From an uncultured Anaerolineaceae bacterium (lineage in GTDB: Bacteria; Chloroflexota; Anaerolineae; Anaerolineales; Anaerolineaceae): DNA of 64,000 nt. The notes under the pieces are model-generated. The model was not told the DNA's origin and made no database searches. It saw nothing but the letters and a program-made list of their open reading frames with translations. The DNA lies in assembly GCA_937897615.1 (NCBI GenBank), contig CALCNO010000049.1, positions 1-64,000 on the forward strand, given 5' to 3'. Both the position numbers and the translations under genes were made by a program. Positions within the stretch are counted from its first letter, which is position 1; every line of letters begins with the position of its first letter. Below, in pieces: positions 8,734 through 16,949 of this stretch.

Positions 8734-9615
8734 ATGCCCGCAAAAATCATTGATGGAAAAGCTACGGCTGACAAAATCCGTGCTGAGGTAGCTGCTGCAG
8801 TGCAGGCACGCCTGGCAGCCGGTAAGAGCAGGCCCGGCCTGGCTACTGTGCTGGTAGGAGAAAATCCGGCTTCACAGACGTATGTGCACTCCAAGCAAAA
8901 GGCCTGTGCTGAGGTGGGGATCGAATCCTTCGGTTTTGACTTGCCCGCAACGACACCACAGGCAGATCTGGAAAAACTGATCCGCCAATTGAATAATGAC
9001 CCGAAGGTCAATGGCATCCTGGTGCAGCTACCACTCCCGGCTGGATTGGATGAACAAAGGGTGCTGGCAGAAATTTCCGTTGAAAAAGATGTGGACGGCT
9101 TTCATCCCATCAACATTGGGCGGTTGGCGCAAAAAGGACGCGACCCGCTTTTTACCCCCTGTACGCCGGCTGGTTGTATTTACCTGCTGGAACAGGAACT
9201 CGGTTCACTGGAAGGTGCCAACGCTGTGGTGCTGGGGCGCTCCAATATTGTGGGCATGCCGGTAGCATTGCTGCTGGTGCGCGCTAATGCCACGGTGACC
9301 ATCTGCCATTCGCGTTCGCGGGACTTGCCCGGCATTGTGCGCCAGGCGGACATTCTGGTGGCAGCAGTGGGTAAAGCAGAGATGGTCAAAGGTGACTGGA
9401 TCAAGCCCGGGGCGGTGGTGATTGATGTGGGCATCAATCACAAGGATGATCCCACACGCCCCAGGGGTTATCGTCTGGTGGGCGACGTGGCTTTTGACGA
9501 AGCTGTGCAGGTTGCCGGGGCCATTACACCGGTGCCGGGCGGGGTTGGACCCATGACCATTGCCATGCTGCTCAAGAGCACCCTGCGCGCGGCAGAGTTG
9601 GCAGATGCTCGCTGA
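8734..9615 (+). CDS. folD: Bifunctional methylene-THF dehydrogenase / methenyl-THF cyclohydrolase
   Basis: A 293-residue cytoplasmic enzyme interconverting 5,10-methylene-, 5,10-methenyl- and 10-formyl-tetrahydrofolate for one-carbon metabolism and purine synthesis. Diagnostic motifs include QTYVHSKQKACAEVGI with the catalytic Lys, GILVQLPLP, KDVDGFHP, the NADP-binding VVLGRSNIVGMP, and the C-terminal TPVPGGVGPMTIA. The ribosome-binding site AAAGGAGG is 4 nt from the ATG. It is transcribed divergently from ugd. The purine-catabolism operon starts 103 bp downstream under its own promoter. Confidence 0.97.
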   Translation: MPAKIIDGKATADKIRAEVAAAVQARLAAGKSRPGLATVLVGENPASQTYVHSKQKACAEVGIESFGFDLPATTPQADLEKLIRQLNNDPKVNGILVQLPLPAGLDEQRVLAEISVEKDVDGFHPINIGRLAQKGRDPLFTPCTPAGCIYLLEQELGSLEGANAVVLGRSNIVGMPVALLLVRANATVTICHSRSRDLPGIVRQADILVAAVGKAEMVKGDWIKPGAVVIDVGINHKDDPTRPRGYRLVGDVAFDEAVQVAGAITPVPGGVGPMTIAMLLKSTLRAAELADAR

Positions 9616-9624
9616 CTTGAAAAA

Positions 9625-9635
9625 TTGTCAGACAA
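9625..9635. promoter_or_regulatory. Upstream GntR-type operator (O1)
   Basis: The palindrome TTGTCAGACAA ends 1 bp before the -35 hexamer of the 9719 promoter. The identical 11-mer recurs at 9676-9686, centred 51 bp away (about five helical turns). It is a typical form of GntR-family site; the regulator encoded at 12925 is the likely binder. Confidence 0.7.
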
Positions 9636-9636
9636 A

Positions 9637-9665
9637 TTGACTTTTTACAGTAAATTCGGTACACT
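9637..9665 (+). promoter_or_regulatory. Promoter of the purine-catabolism operon
   Basis: TTGACT (9637-9642), a 17-bp spacer and TACACT (9660-9665). It is bracketed by the two TTGTCAGACAA operators, so a repressor bound to both would block or loop it. Confidence 0.75.
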
Positions 9666-9666
9666 A

Positions 9667-9695
9667 GATAAGGATTTGTCAGACAAATCCTTATC
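9667..9695. promoter_or_regulatory. Perfect 29-bp palindromic operator (O2)
   Basis: Two 14-bp arms (9667-9680 and 9682-9695) are exact reverse complements around a single central A. The centre contains the same TTGTCAGACAA as O1. It covers the expected transcription start and early leader of the operon. With no T run after it, an operator is more likely than a terminator. Confidence 0.8.
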
Positions 9696-9718
9696 CTCAT
9701 TTTCAAGGCTGTAAAAAC

Positions 9719-11104
9719 ATGTCCACTTTGCTTGTCAAGCATGCACATGTTCTGGCGACGATGGATGACCACCAGCGGGAAATTGCCGATGGTGGTTTTT
9801 TTGCCAGAGATGGCTTTATCACTGCTGTTGGTTCCACTTCCACATTGCCGCAAACTGCGGACGAAGTGCTGGATGCCGGTGGGCATGTGGTGCTGCCGGG
9901 GTTTGTCAACACGCATCATCACTTTTACCAAACACTCACGCGTGCGGTGCCGGCTGCCCAAAATGCTAATTTATTCAACTGGCTCAAAACGCTTTATCCC
10001 ATCTGGGCGCGCATGACCCCGGAGGATATCCGCATTTCCACGCAGACAGCACTGGCAGAGCTGGCGCTTTCCGGTTGTACCACCGCCTCAGATCATCTTT
10101 ATCTCTTTCCCAATGGGTCCAAACTGGATGATGAAATCGAAGCTGCTGCGCCGCTTGGGCTGCGCCTGCATGCCTCACGCGGCTCGATGAGCCTGGGCGA
10201 AAGCCAGGGCGGCTTGCCGCCCGACAGTGTGGTGGACAGTGAGGAGGCCATTCTGGCGGATAGTGAACGCCTGATCGCACGTTATCACCAATCTCAGCCC
10301 GGCGCGATGGTGCAGATTGTGCTTGCACCCTGTTCACCCTTTAGCGTGACCGGCGAGTTGATGCGCCAGAGCGCGGCGCTGGCGCGCAAGTATGGCGTGC
10401 ACCTGCATACCCATCTGGCGGAAACCGAGGACGAAGAGGAGTTCTGCCTCAGCCGCTTTGGCTACAAACCGGTGGCTTACATGCAATCGGTGGATTGGAT
10501 CGGATCTGACGTGTGGTTTGCACACTCCGTGCACGTCAGCGGTGAGGATGCGGCACTCTTTGCTCATCACGGCTGCGGCGTGGCGCACTGCCCCTCCTCC
10601 AATATGCGCCTGGCATCTGGCATTGCGCCCTTGCGCCAGTACCTCAAGGCCGGGGTCAAGGTAGGCTTGGGTGTGGATGGTTCCGCCAGCAACGACGGCT
10701 CGCACATGCTGGCTGAGGCACGCCAGGCATTGCTGCTGGCACGTTTGAAGGCCGGGCTGGATGGGGCTTCGCTCTCTTCCACCGGCGGCGAGTTGCTCAC
10801 CGCGCGACAGGCGCTGGCGCTGGCTACCCGCGGTGGTGCGGCAGTACTCGGGCGTTCAGACATTGGCTCCCTTGAGGTGGGCAAGTGCGCAGATTTCATC
10901 GGCTTTAAGATGGACCGGCTGGAGCTTAGCGGCGCTTTGCATGACCCGTTGGCCGCGCTGATCTTCTGCCAGTCTGTGAATGTGGACTTCAATTATGTGC
11001 ATGGCAAGGCGGTGGTGCAGAATGGCCAACTGCTTGGTTTGGAGTTGCCGGCACACGTTGCACGCCATAACCGGGCAGCAAAACGCTTAGTGCTGGGCGA
11101 GTAG
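9719..11104 (+). CDS. 8-oxoguanine deaminase-type amidohydrolase (SsnA/TrzN branch)
   Basis: A 461-residue cytosolic metal-dependent hydrolase of the amidohydrolase superfamily, cog0402 group. Metal ligands are visible: HxH in GFVNTHHHFYQT (about residues 65-75), His in VHLHTHLAETED, His in FAHSVHVS and Asp in GLGVDGSASND. The closest family I recognise is 8-oxoguanine deaminase (8-oxoguanine to urate plus ammonia), related to SsnA and the s-triazine hydrolases. The first gene of the cluster, it lies behind a doubly operated promoter and is followed 18 bp later by adenine deaminase. This supports a nucleobase substrate; guanine, isoguanine or another oxopurine cannot be excluded. Confidence 0.8.
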   Translation: MSTLLVKHAHVLATMDDHQREIADGGFFARDGFITAVGSTSTLPQTADEVLDAGGHVVLPGFVNTHHHFYQTLTRAVPAAQNANLFNWLKTLYPIWARMTPEDIRISTQTALAELALSGCTTASDHLYLFPNGSKLDDEIEAAAPLGLRLHASRGSMSLGESQGGLPPDSVVDSEEAILADSERLIARYHQSQPGAMVQIVLAPCSPFSVTGELMRQSAALARKYGVHLHTHLAETEDEEEFCLSRFGYKPVAYMQSVDWIGSDVWFAHSVHVSGEDAALFAHHGCGVAHCPSSNMRLASGIAPLRQYLKAGVKVGLGVDGSASNDGSHMLAEARQALLLARLKAGLDGASLSSTGGELLTARQALALATRGGAAVLGRSDIGSLEVGKCADFIGFKMDRLELSGALHDPLAALIFCQSVNVDFNYVHGKAVVQNGQLLGLELPAHVARHNRAAKRLVLGE

Positions 11105-11122
11105 AGAGGAAAGGAGCTTTTT

Positions 11123-12928
11123 ATGGCAATGGACTCCTTCTGGCTGCAAAATTCGCGTGAACTGGTGGATTGCGCGATGGGGCGCATCCCGGCGTATTTG
11201 GTGATCAAAAATGGTACCTGGGTGTGCGTACAGACCGGGGAACTGATCCCGCATACGGATGTTGCCATCCGCGGCGGGCGTATTGCCTACGTGGGCGAAA
11301 ATGCCGATTTTGCCATTGGCGGCCCCACCAAAGTGATCGATGCCGGTGGAAAATTCCTGGTGCCTGGTTTACTGGATGCCCACATGCACGTGGAGTCCGG
11401 TATGATCACCGTCACTGAGTTTGTCCGCGCCGTTGTTCCACACGGCACCACCGGCATGTTCATTGACCCGCACGAGATTGCCAACGTGTTCGGGTTGCGC
11501 GGTGTGCGCCTGATGGTGGACGATGCGGCAGTGCAGCCGATCCACGTGTTTGTGCAGATGCCCTCCTGTGTACCTTCTGCGCCGGGGTTAGAAACGCCCG
11601 GCGCCGTGCTGGGTCCGGCTGAGGTGGCTGAAGCGATGACCTGGCCGGGGATCATCGGCCTGGGCGAGATGATGAACTTCCCCGGTGTGGCCAGCGGTGA
11701 TGATAAGGTGCATGCCGAGATGGCCGCCACGCGTAACGCCCATAAGGTTATTGGCGGACATTATGCCTCACCTGACCTGGGCAGGCCTTTTGCTGGTTAT
11801 GTGGCCGGCGGTGCCCAGGATGACCATGAAGGCACACGCCTGGAAGATGCCATTGCCCGCGCCCGCCAGGGGATGAAGGTGATGCTGCGCTATGGCTCAG
11901 CCTGGCAGGATGTGGCTGCTCAGGTGAAGGCTATTACCGAATTGGGCCTTTCTTCACGCGGGTTCATGCTCTGCACAGACGATTCCCAAGCCGAGACGAT
12001 CTACCGCGAGGGACACATGGATCGCGTGCTGCGCCATGCCATCCACGAAGGATTGGGCCCCATGACCGCCATCCAGATGGCGACCATTAACACCGCCGAG
12101 TATTTCGGTGTCTCACGCGAGATTGGGCTGATCGCCCCGGGGCGCCATGCCGACCTGCTGTTGGTAGACGATCTGGAGAATTTCACCGTGCGCTCGGTTT
12201 TCTCGCACGGCAAAGAGATCGCCCGCGATGGCAAATGGTTGATGGACCTGCCGCATATTGAGTACCCCGCGTGGGCCAGGCAGTCGGTGCACTTGCGCCA
12301 GCCGCTCACCGCCGCCGATTTTGCCATCCCTTGCGGCAAGGATAAAGAGGTGATGCTCAATGTGATTGGCATCATCGAGAACCAGGCGCCCACCCGGCAC
12401 CTGCGCGTGCGTGTCAAGACAGTCTCCGGCGCCGTGCAAGCGGACATGGCGCAGGATTTGGCCAAGATCGCCCTGGTGGAGAGACACCACGCCACCGGTC
12501 GCGTGCAAACCGGCATGGTCAATGGGTTTGGGTTTAACGTCCCGTGCGCAGTGGCAACCACCGTGGCTCACGATTGTCACCAGATGATCGTGGTGGGCAC
12601 CACCGATGAGGATATGGTCTTTGCCGGCAACGAGCTAGCCAGGATGGGCGGCGGGCAGATCATGGTCAGCCAGGGGAAGGTGCTTGGGCGCATTGAACTG
12701 CCGGTGGCCGGTCTGATGTCCAATGAACCGGCGGAAAAGGTAGCTGAGCAGGCCCGCAGCGTACTGGCGGGTTTCCGTCAGTGTGGCTGCACCATTAACA
12801 ACCCCAACATGCAGCTCAGCTTGCTGGCGCTGGTGGTCATTCCGGAGTTGCGCATTTCCGACCTTGGGCTGGTGGATGTAACAAAATTCGATTTTATCCC
12901 CGTGACTGAAGCCATTTTAGATAAATGA
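11123..12928 (+). CDS. ade: Adenine deaminase
   Basis: A 601-residue amidohydrolase converting adenine to hypoxanthine and ammonia. Motifs include PGLLDAHMHVESGMITVTEF (metal-binding HxH), DPHEIANVFG, GEMMNFPGV, the GGHYASPDLGRPFAGY stretch and DD in the C-terminal barrel. The adenine-deaminase-specific C-terminal domain (about residues 425-595) is complete. The length agrees with the bacterial Ade family. It has a good AGGAAAGGAG site. The last 4 bp overlap the start of the GntR gene, indicating translational coupling and shared control. Confidence 0.93.
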   Translation: MAMDSFWLQNSRELVDCAMGRIPAYLVIKNGTWVCVQTGELIPHTDVAIRGGRIAYVGENADFAIGGPTKVIDAGGKFLVPGLLDAHMHVESGMITVTEFVRAVVPHGTTGMFIDPHEIANVFGLRGVRLMVDDAAVQPIHVFVQMPSCVPSAPGLETPGAVLGPAEVAEAMTWPGIIGLGEMMNFPGVASGDDKVHAEMAATRNAHKVIGGHYASPDLGRPFAGYVAGGAQDDHEGTRLEDAIARARQGMKVMLRYGSAWQDVAAQVKAITELGLSSRGFMLCTDDSQAETIYREGHMDRVLRHAIHEGLGPMTAIQMATINTAEYFGVSREIGLIAPGRHADLLLVDDLENFTVRSVFSHGKEIARDGKWLMDLPHIEYPAWARQSVHLRQPLTAADFAIPCGKDKEVMLNVIGIIENQAPTRHLRVRVKTVSGAVQADMAQDLAKIALVERHHATGRVQTGMVNGFGFNVPCAVATTVAHDCHQMIVVGTTDEDMVFAGNELARMGGGQIMVSQGKVLGRIELPVAGLMSNEPAEKVAEQARSVLAGFRQCGCTINNPNMQLSLLALVVIPELRISDLGLVDVTKFDFIPVTEAILDK

Positions 12929-13692
12929 TTGGAAACAAAAGCGAAATGAAGAACTCGCAGAATAACCCAGTAATCCACCCTTTCCAGCGTCTGCAAACCG
13001 AACTGGCAAAGCTGATCGCCAAAACCCCGGAAGGCGGGCGACTGCCGCCTGAACCTGAACTGGCGCGCATGCTGGGCGTTTCACGCGCTACCCTGCGCGA
13101 GGGGATGCGCTCCTTTGAGGGGCAGGGATTGATCCGCCGGCGCCAGGGCGTGGGCACGTTTGTGGTGCCGCAGGCAAAGGTGATCGAAAGCGGCCTGGAA
13201 GTTTTGGAGAGTATCGAGCGCAAGGCCAAGCGCATCGGCCTGACCGTTTCGATGGGTGAACTGGAGGTCAAGGAGATCATTGCCAGCATGGACGAGGCCG
13301 AAAAGCTCCAGGTGGATGAAGGCGCACGCCTCATCAGCATCTCGCGTGTCATCTACGCTGAAGGCCGCCCTGTGGCATACCTCACCGATATTCTTCCTCC
13401 GGGGATTCTCTCTGAGGATGACCTCAAAACCGGCTTTACAGGTTCAGTGTTGGACTTCCTCCTTACCACCAACAAAATGAAGTTGGATCGTTCATTTACA
13501 GACATTCAGGCGGTAGCTGCGCCATCAGCAATTGCGAAAAAATTGGAAATTCAACGCGGCGACGTGTTGCTGTTCTTTTCTGCGCGGTTGTACAGCATTG
13601 GTGGGCAGATCGTTGATTTTTCCAACAGCTACTTTTTGCCCGGGTATTTTCGTTTTCACGTGGTGCGCCGCGTGGCAGAGTACGAATTCTGA
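12925..13692 (+). CDS. GntR-family regulator with UTRA effector domain
   Basis: A 255-residue HutC-type regulator. The winged helix spans residues about 14-75 (LPPEPELARMLGVSRATLREGM, then GLIRRRQGVGTFV), and the UTRA ligand domain about 95-250. UTRA domains bind small metabolites and release or reshape DNA binding. The ATG overlaps the ade stop codon (ATGA); an in-frame ATG at 12946 is an alternative start. It lies inside the nucleobase cluster, whose first promoter carries two matching palindromes, so autogenous repression relieved by a pathway intermediate is the simplest model. The effector cannot be read from the sequence. Confidence 0.9.
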   Translation: MIGNKSEMKNSQNNPVIHPFQRLQTELAKLIAKTPEGGRLPPEPELARMLGVSRATLREGMRSFEGQGLIRRRQGVGTFVVPQAKVIESGLEVLESIERKAKRIGLTVSMGELEVKEIIASMDEAEKLQVDEGARLISISRVIYAEGRPVAYLTDILPPGILSEDDLKTGFTGSVLDFLLTTNKMKLDRSFTDIQAVAAPSAIAKKLEIQRGDVLLFFSARLYSIGGQIVDFSNSYFLPGYFRFHVVRRVAEYEF

Positions 13693-13776
13693 TGTGCCAA
13701 AGAGGAGGAAACGACAATTTTCTCATGAGTTGGATCGGTCATTCAATCATTCTTAGCAAATCTTGAGGAGGTCGAT

Positions 13777-14727
13777 ATGCGTAGTTTTGCCGGACGTGAT
13801 ATATTGTCGCTCAAGGAATTTGAAAGAGAAGAGTTTTTCCACGTTTTTGAGGTGGCCGATGAAATGGCGCCCATTGCCAAAAGCAGGCGCAACACCGACC
13901 TATTGGCGGAGAAGACCCTGGTAACTGCTTTCTATCAGCCCAGCACCCGCACCCGCCTGGCGCACGAAGCTGCCATGCATCGCCTGGGTGGGCACGTCAC
14001 CGGTTTTTCCGATGCCAAAATGACCCGTGCCGGGGATTTCTACCAGGAGTCCATCAAGGACACGGTAAAGATGTTGGAGTATTACGGCGATGTGATCGTG
14101 ATGCGCCACTTCCAGCAGGGTGCGCCGCATGAGGCGGCCAGGTGGGCCTCGGTGCCCATCATCAACGGCGGCGACGGCTGGGGCGAACACCCCACCCAGA
14201 TTCTCACTGACCTCTACACGGTATTGACCGAAAAAGGTACAATCGACGGATTGCACTGGCTGGCGGTGGGCGACATGCGCATGCGCACCATGCATTCCCT
14301 GGGGTACGCCCTTTCACAATTTGATTGCCCGCTGACACTGGTTTCTCCGCCTGAAATGTCGCCTACTGACGAATTCAAAGCTGAACTTACCCAGTTTGGT
14401 GTCAAGTTTGACCAGGCGGAACATGTGGAGCAGGCCATCGCCAAAGCGGATGTGATCCTGGTGGAGCCGGTGGTGCAGCCGGACTACACCAAATCCCGCC
14501 AGGAGGCAGGCGATCATGGCATGACCCCTGCCAATTACAAGATCACCCGTGAATTGCTGACCAAGAAGGCTAAGTCGGATGCCATCCTGCTGCATTCCCT
14601 GCCGCGCATGGATGAGATTCCCACCGATGTGGATATCACTCACTGGTCACGCTACTGGCAGGAGGCTTTCAATGGTGTAGTCATGCGCATGGCGCTGCTG
14701 GCGCTGGTGCTTGGAAAAACGGAATAA
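13777..14727 (+). CDS. Aspartate carbamoyltransferase-like protein with altered substrate residues
   Basis: A 316-residue carbamoyltransferase most like the PyrB catalytic chain. Carbamoyl-phosphate motif PSTRTR is at about residues 53-58, then NGGDGWGEHPTQILTDL, GDMRMRTMHSL and HSLPRMDEI. PyrB positions that contact aspartate differ. The loop carrying the essential Lys84 (SLxKGET in PyrB) reads KMTRAGDF here. The Arg229/Gln231 segment reads DYTKSRQEAG, and HPLP has become HSLP. There is no pyrI or other pyr gene nearby. It sits between GntR and a second carbamoyltransferase in a catabolic operon with carbamate kinase, so it probably works in the phosphorolytic direction on a ureido compound. 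A biosynthetic PyrB role is less likely. Confidence 0.8.
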   Translation: MRSFAGRDILSLKEFEREEFFHVFEVADEMAPIAKSRRNTDLLAEKTLVTAFYQPSTRTRLAHEAAMHRLGGHVTGFSDAKMTRAGDFYQESIKDTVKMLEYYGDVIVMRHFQQGAPHEAARWASVPIINGGDGWGEHPTQILTDLYTVLTEKGTIDGLHWLAVGDMRMRTMHSLGYALSQFDCPLTLVSPPEMSPTDEFKAELTQFGVKFDQAEHVEQAIAKADVILVEPVVQPDYTKSRQEAGDHGMTPANYKITRELLTKKAKSDAILLHSLPRMDEIPTDVDITHWSRYWQEAFNGVVMRMALLALVLGKTE

Positions 14728-14738
14728 TAGGAGAGAAA

Positions 14739-15716
14739 ATGCAAACGTTTTTACATGGTCGTGATCTGATCGGAGACCTGGATTTTTCAAAGGAGGAGGT
14801 AGAAACCGTTCTGGATGTGGCGTTTGACCTCAAACGCAAGCGCGCCCTCAACGAGTTGACCCCTTACCTGCGCGATAAAGTGCTGGCAATGTTGTTCTTC
14901 TTCAGCAGCACGCGCACGCGCGGTTCCTTTGAAGCTGGCATGGCACACCTGGGTGGGCATGCTGCTTTTATCGAGTCTCGCACCACGCAGATCTCTCACG
15001 GCGATACCCCCAAAGAAATTGGCGAGATTTTTGGGCGTTATTTTGACGGCATCGCCATCCGCCACGTGGATTGGCAGGTGGGCAACAAATATATGAACGA
15101 AGTTGCCAGAGCCTCGCGTGTGCCCGTGTTGAACATGCAGTGCGATATCTACCATCCTTTTCAGTGCCTGGCTGACCTGATGACCATTATGGAGAAAAAG
15201 GGCCGCGATCTGCGCAAGAAGAAGATGGTTGTCTCCTGGGCCTATGCGGCTTCTTACCAGAAACCTATTTCTGTGCCGCAATCGCTGGTGCTGCAAATGC
15301 CGCGCTTTGGCATGGATGTGGTGTTGGCGCACCCGCCTGAATTTAAACTGATGCCGGAAATCATGGACGCTGCCTACGAGCAGGCGCGTAAGTATGGTGT
15401 CGGTTTTGATGTGGTGGAGGACATGGACGAAGGCTTTAAAGATGCGGATGTGGTCTATGCCAAATCCTGGGGCGCTCTGGTGCATACTTCCGATGTGGAA
15501 GAAGGCGCTAAGATCATTAAAAAGTATGAAAGCTGGATTACCGACGAACGCCGCATGAAGTTGGCCAAGCCGGATGCCATCTACATGCATCCCCTGCCTG
15601 CTGACCGCAATATCGAGGTCACTGATGGCGTGATGGACGGCCCCCAATCTGTTGTGTACGACGAAGCCGAGAACCGCATGCACGTGCAAGAAGCGGTGAT
15701 GGCTTTGACAATGTAA
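14739..15716 (+). CDS. ygeW: YgeW-type (knotted) carbamoyltransferase
   Basis: A 325-residue carbamoyltransferase. The carbamoyl-phosphate loop is FFSSTRTRGSFEAGMAHLGG (about residues 52-71), with MQCDIYHPFQCLADL and MHPLPADR further on. The central WAYAASYQKPISVPQS segment followed by FGMDVVLAHP matches the YgeW/UTCase group, whose E. coli member sits with ygeX, ygeY, hyuA (ygeZ) and yqeA. It is not a classical OTCase, which would carry an HCLPA-type motif. It lies 11 bp after the ATCase-like gene and 30 bp before carbamate kinase. Expected reaction: transfer of a carbamoyl group from a ureido acid to phosphate, giving carbamoyl phosphate. The exact substrate is unknown. Confidence 0.85.
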   Translation: MQTFLHGRDLIGDLDFSKEEVETVLDVAFDLKRKRALNELTPYLRDKVLAMLFFFSSTRTRGSFEAGMAHLGGHAAFIESRTTQISHGDTPKEIGEIFGRYFDGIAIRHVDWQVGNKYMNEVARASRVPVLNMQCDIYHPFQCLADLMTIMEKKGRDLRKKKMVVSWAYAASYQKPISVPQSLVLQMPRFGMDVVLAHPPEFKLMPEIMDAAYEQARKYGVGFDVVEDMDEGFKDADVVYAKSWGALVHTSDVEEGAKIIKKYESWITDERRMKLAKPDAIYMHPLPADRNIEVTDGVMDGPQSVVYDEAENRMHVQEAVMALTM

Positions 15717-15746
15717 TACATCAAACGAGAAAAGGAAGAAGAACAA

Positions 15747-16703
15747 ATGGCAAAGAAGTTGGCAGTAGTTGCAGTTGGTGGTAATTCCCTGATCCTCGAC
15801 CCCAAAAAGGTCACCGTTGAAGATCAGTACATCGCCGCCGCAGAAACCTCCAAGCACATTGCGGATATGATCGAGGCCGGCTGGGATGTGGCCATCGGCC
15901 ACGGTAATGGCCCCCAGGTGGGTTTCATCCTGCGCCGCTCGGAGATTGCGGCCAAGTACGAGAAAATGCACGAGGTTCCATTGGATGTTTGCGGTGCAGA
16001 CAGCCAGGGCGCCATTGGTTATGCCCTTCAGCAGACCTTGCAGAATGAACTCAGCCGCCGCGGCATTAAAAAACCTGTGGCTACTGTGGTCACCCAGGTC
16101 AAAGTGGACAAGAACGATAAAGCCTTCCAGAACCCCACCAAACCTATCGGTGGTTTTATGGACGAGGCTGAGGCCAAGCGTCGCCAGGCCGAACTGGGCT
16201 GGAACGTGGTGGAAGATGCCGGCCGCGGCTGGCGCCGTGTGGTTGCCTCTCCCATCCCGATGGAAGTGGTGGAAATTGACTCTGTCAAGACCTTGATCGC
16301 TGCCGGCACTGTAGTGGTGACGGTAGGTGGCGGCGGTATCCCGGTGATCGATGATGGCAAAGGTGGATGCATTGGCACTGCTGCGGTGATCGATAAGGAT
16401 TTTGCCAGCAGCCTGCTGGCACGCCTGATCAAAGCTGACCTGTTTGTCATCTCCACCGCGGTAGAGAAGGTGGCGATCAACTATGGCAAGCCCAATGAAA
16501 AATGGCTGGACAAGATGACGCTTGCGGAAGCCAAAGCCTACCTGGCTGAGGGAATCCACTTTGCTAAGGGTTCCATGGCCCCCAAGATTCAGGCGATCAT
16601 CATGTACCTGGAGAATGGCGGAAAAGAAGCCCTTATCACCAACCCCGAGAATATCGGGCGGGCGCTCAAGGGTGAAACCGGCACCCGCATCGTAAAGGAA
16701 TAA
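15747..16703 (+). CDS. arcC: Carbamate kinase
   Basis: A 318-residue amino-acid-kinase-fold enzyme making ATP from carbamoyl phosphate and ADP. Motifs are the N-terminal VAVGGNSLI, GHGNGPQVG, and the C-terminal KGSMAPKIQAIIMYLENGG typical of ArcC/YqeA. It is the last gene of the first purine operon, directly after two carbamoyltransferases and before a strong terminator. This placement turns both transferase products into ATP and is the energy-yielding step of the proposed pathway. There is no arginine deiminase nearby, so it is not an ADI-pathway operon. Confidence 0.95.
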   Translation: MAKKLAVVAVGGNSLILDPKKVTVEDQYIAAAETSKHIADMIEAGWDVAIGHGNGPQVGFILRRSEIAAKYEKMHEVPLDVCGADSQGAIGYALQQTLQNELSRRGIKKPVATVVTQVKVDKNDKAFQNPTKPIGGFMDEAEAKRRQAELGWNVVEDAGRGWRRVVASPIPMEVVEIDSVKTLIAAGTVVVTVGGGGIPVIDDGKGGCIGTAAVIDKDFASSLLARLIKADLFVISTAVEKVAINYGKPNEKWLDKMTLAEAKAYLAEGIHFAKGSMAPKIQAIIMYLENGGKEALITNPENIGRALKGETGTRIVKE

Positions 16704-16712
16704 CTGTCCAAT

Positions 16713-16746
16713 AACGGGCTTTAGGTAAAACTAAGGCCCGTTTTTT
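16713..16746 (+). terminator. Intrinsic terminator after carbamate kinase
   Basis: A 12-bp stem with one G-U pair (16713-16724 with 16731-16742), a 6-nt loop and six T's. It closes the 9719-16703 operon. Confidence 0.88.
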
Positions 16747-16766
16747 ATTTTGATGACAGATTTCTA

Positions 16767-16794
16767 TTGTTTAAATTCGGTACTTGAGTAAAAT
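16767..16794 (+). promoter_or_regulatory. Candidate promoter of the BMP/ABC importer operon
   Basis: TTGTTT (16767-16772), 16 bp, TAAAAT (16789-16794). The spacer contains TAAATTCGGTAC (16772-16783), a 12-mer also found across the spacer and -10 of the 9637-9665 promoter. It leaves a leader of about 150 nt before the lipoprotein gene. Confidence 0.5.
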
Positions 16795-16949
16795 AGTATA
16801 TGATTTCTCACAGAGATCGGTTTTTTCTTTTCCATTGCACAACACGTTTTGTATGAACTGTGAAAGGAGGTGGAACGTCTTTTAAAGACCATGACCGTTT
16901 TTTTGCCATTCTGAGTCTATAGTTCCATCGAATTTCACCAGGAGGAGAA

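Noticed and set aside
13725..13766. A 13-codon ORF in the gap before the ATCase-like gene, with a GAGGAGG upstream
   Set aside because: The ribosome-binding site is 16 nt from the ATG, too far; no regulatory logic such as repeated codons or an alternative hairpin is visible.
14787..16559. A 590-codon open frame on the minus strand
   Set aside because: It lies antisense to the clearly real YgeW-type transferase and carbamate kinase; its His/Leu/Phe-rich translation has no family features and is a codon-bias shadow.
16862..16914. A 7-codon leader peptide candidate (ATG at 16891) after AAAGGAGG in the BMP-lipoprotein leader
   Set aside because: The spacing to GGAGG is 20 nt and only a marginal hairpin could shorten it. 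Evidence is too weak for a leader peptide, though the strong orphan Shine-Dalgarno is odd.
16795..16949. A purine riboswitch in the importer leader or before 9719
   Set aside because: The conserved purine-aptamer core (TATAA...ATATGG...TTTCTACC) is absent in both leaders.
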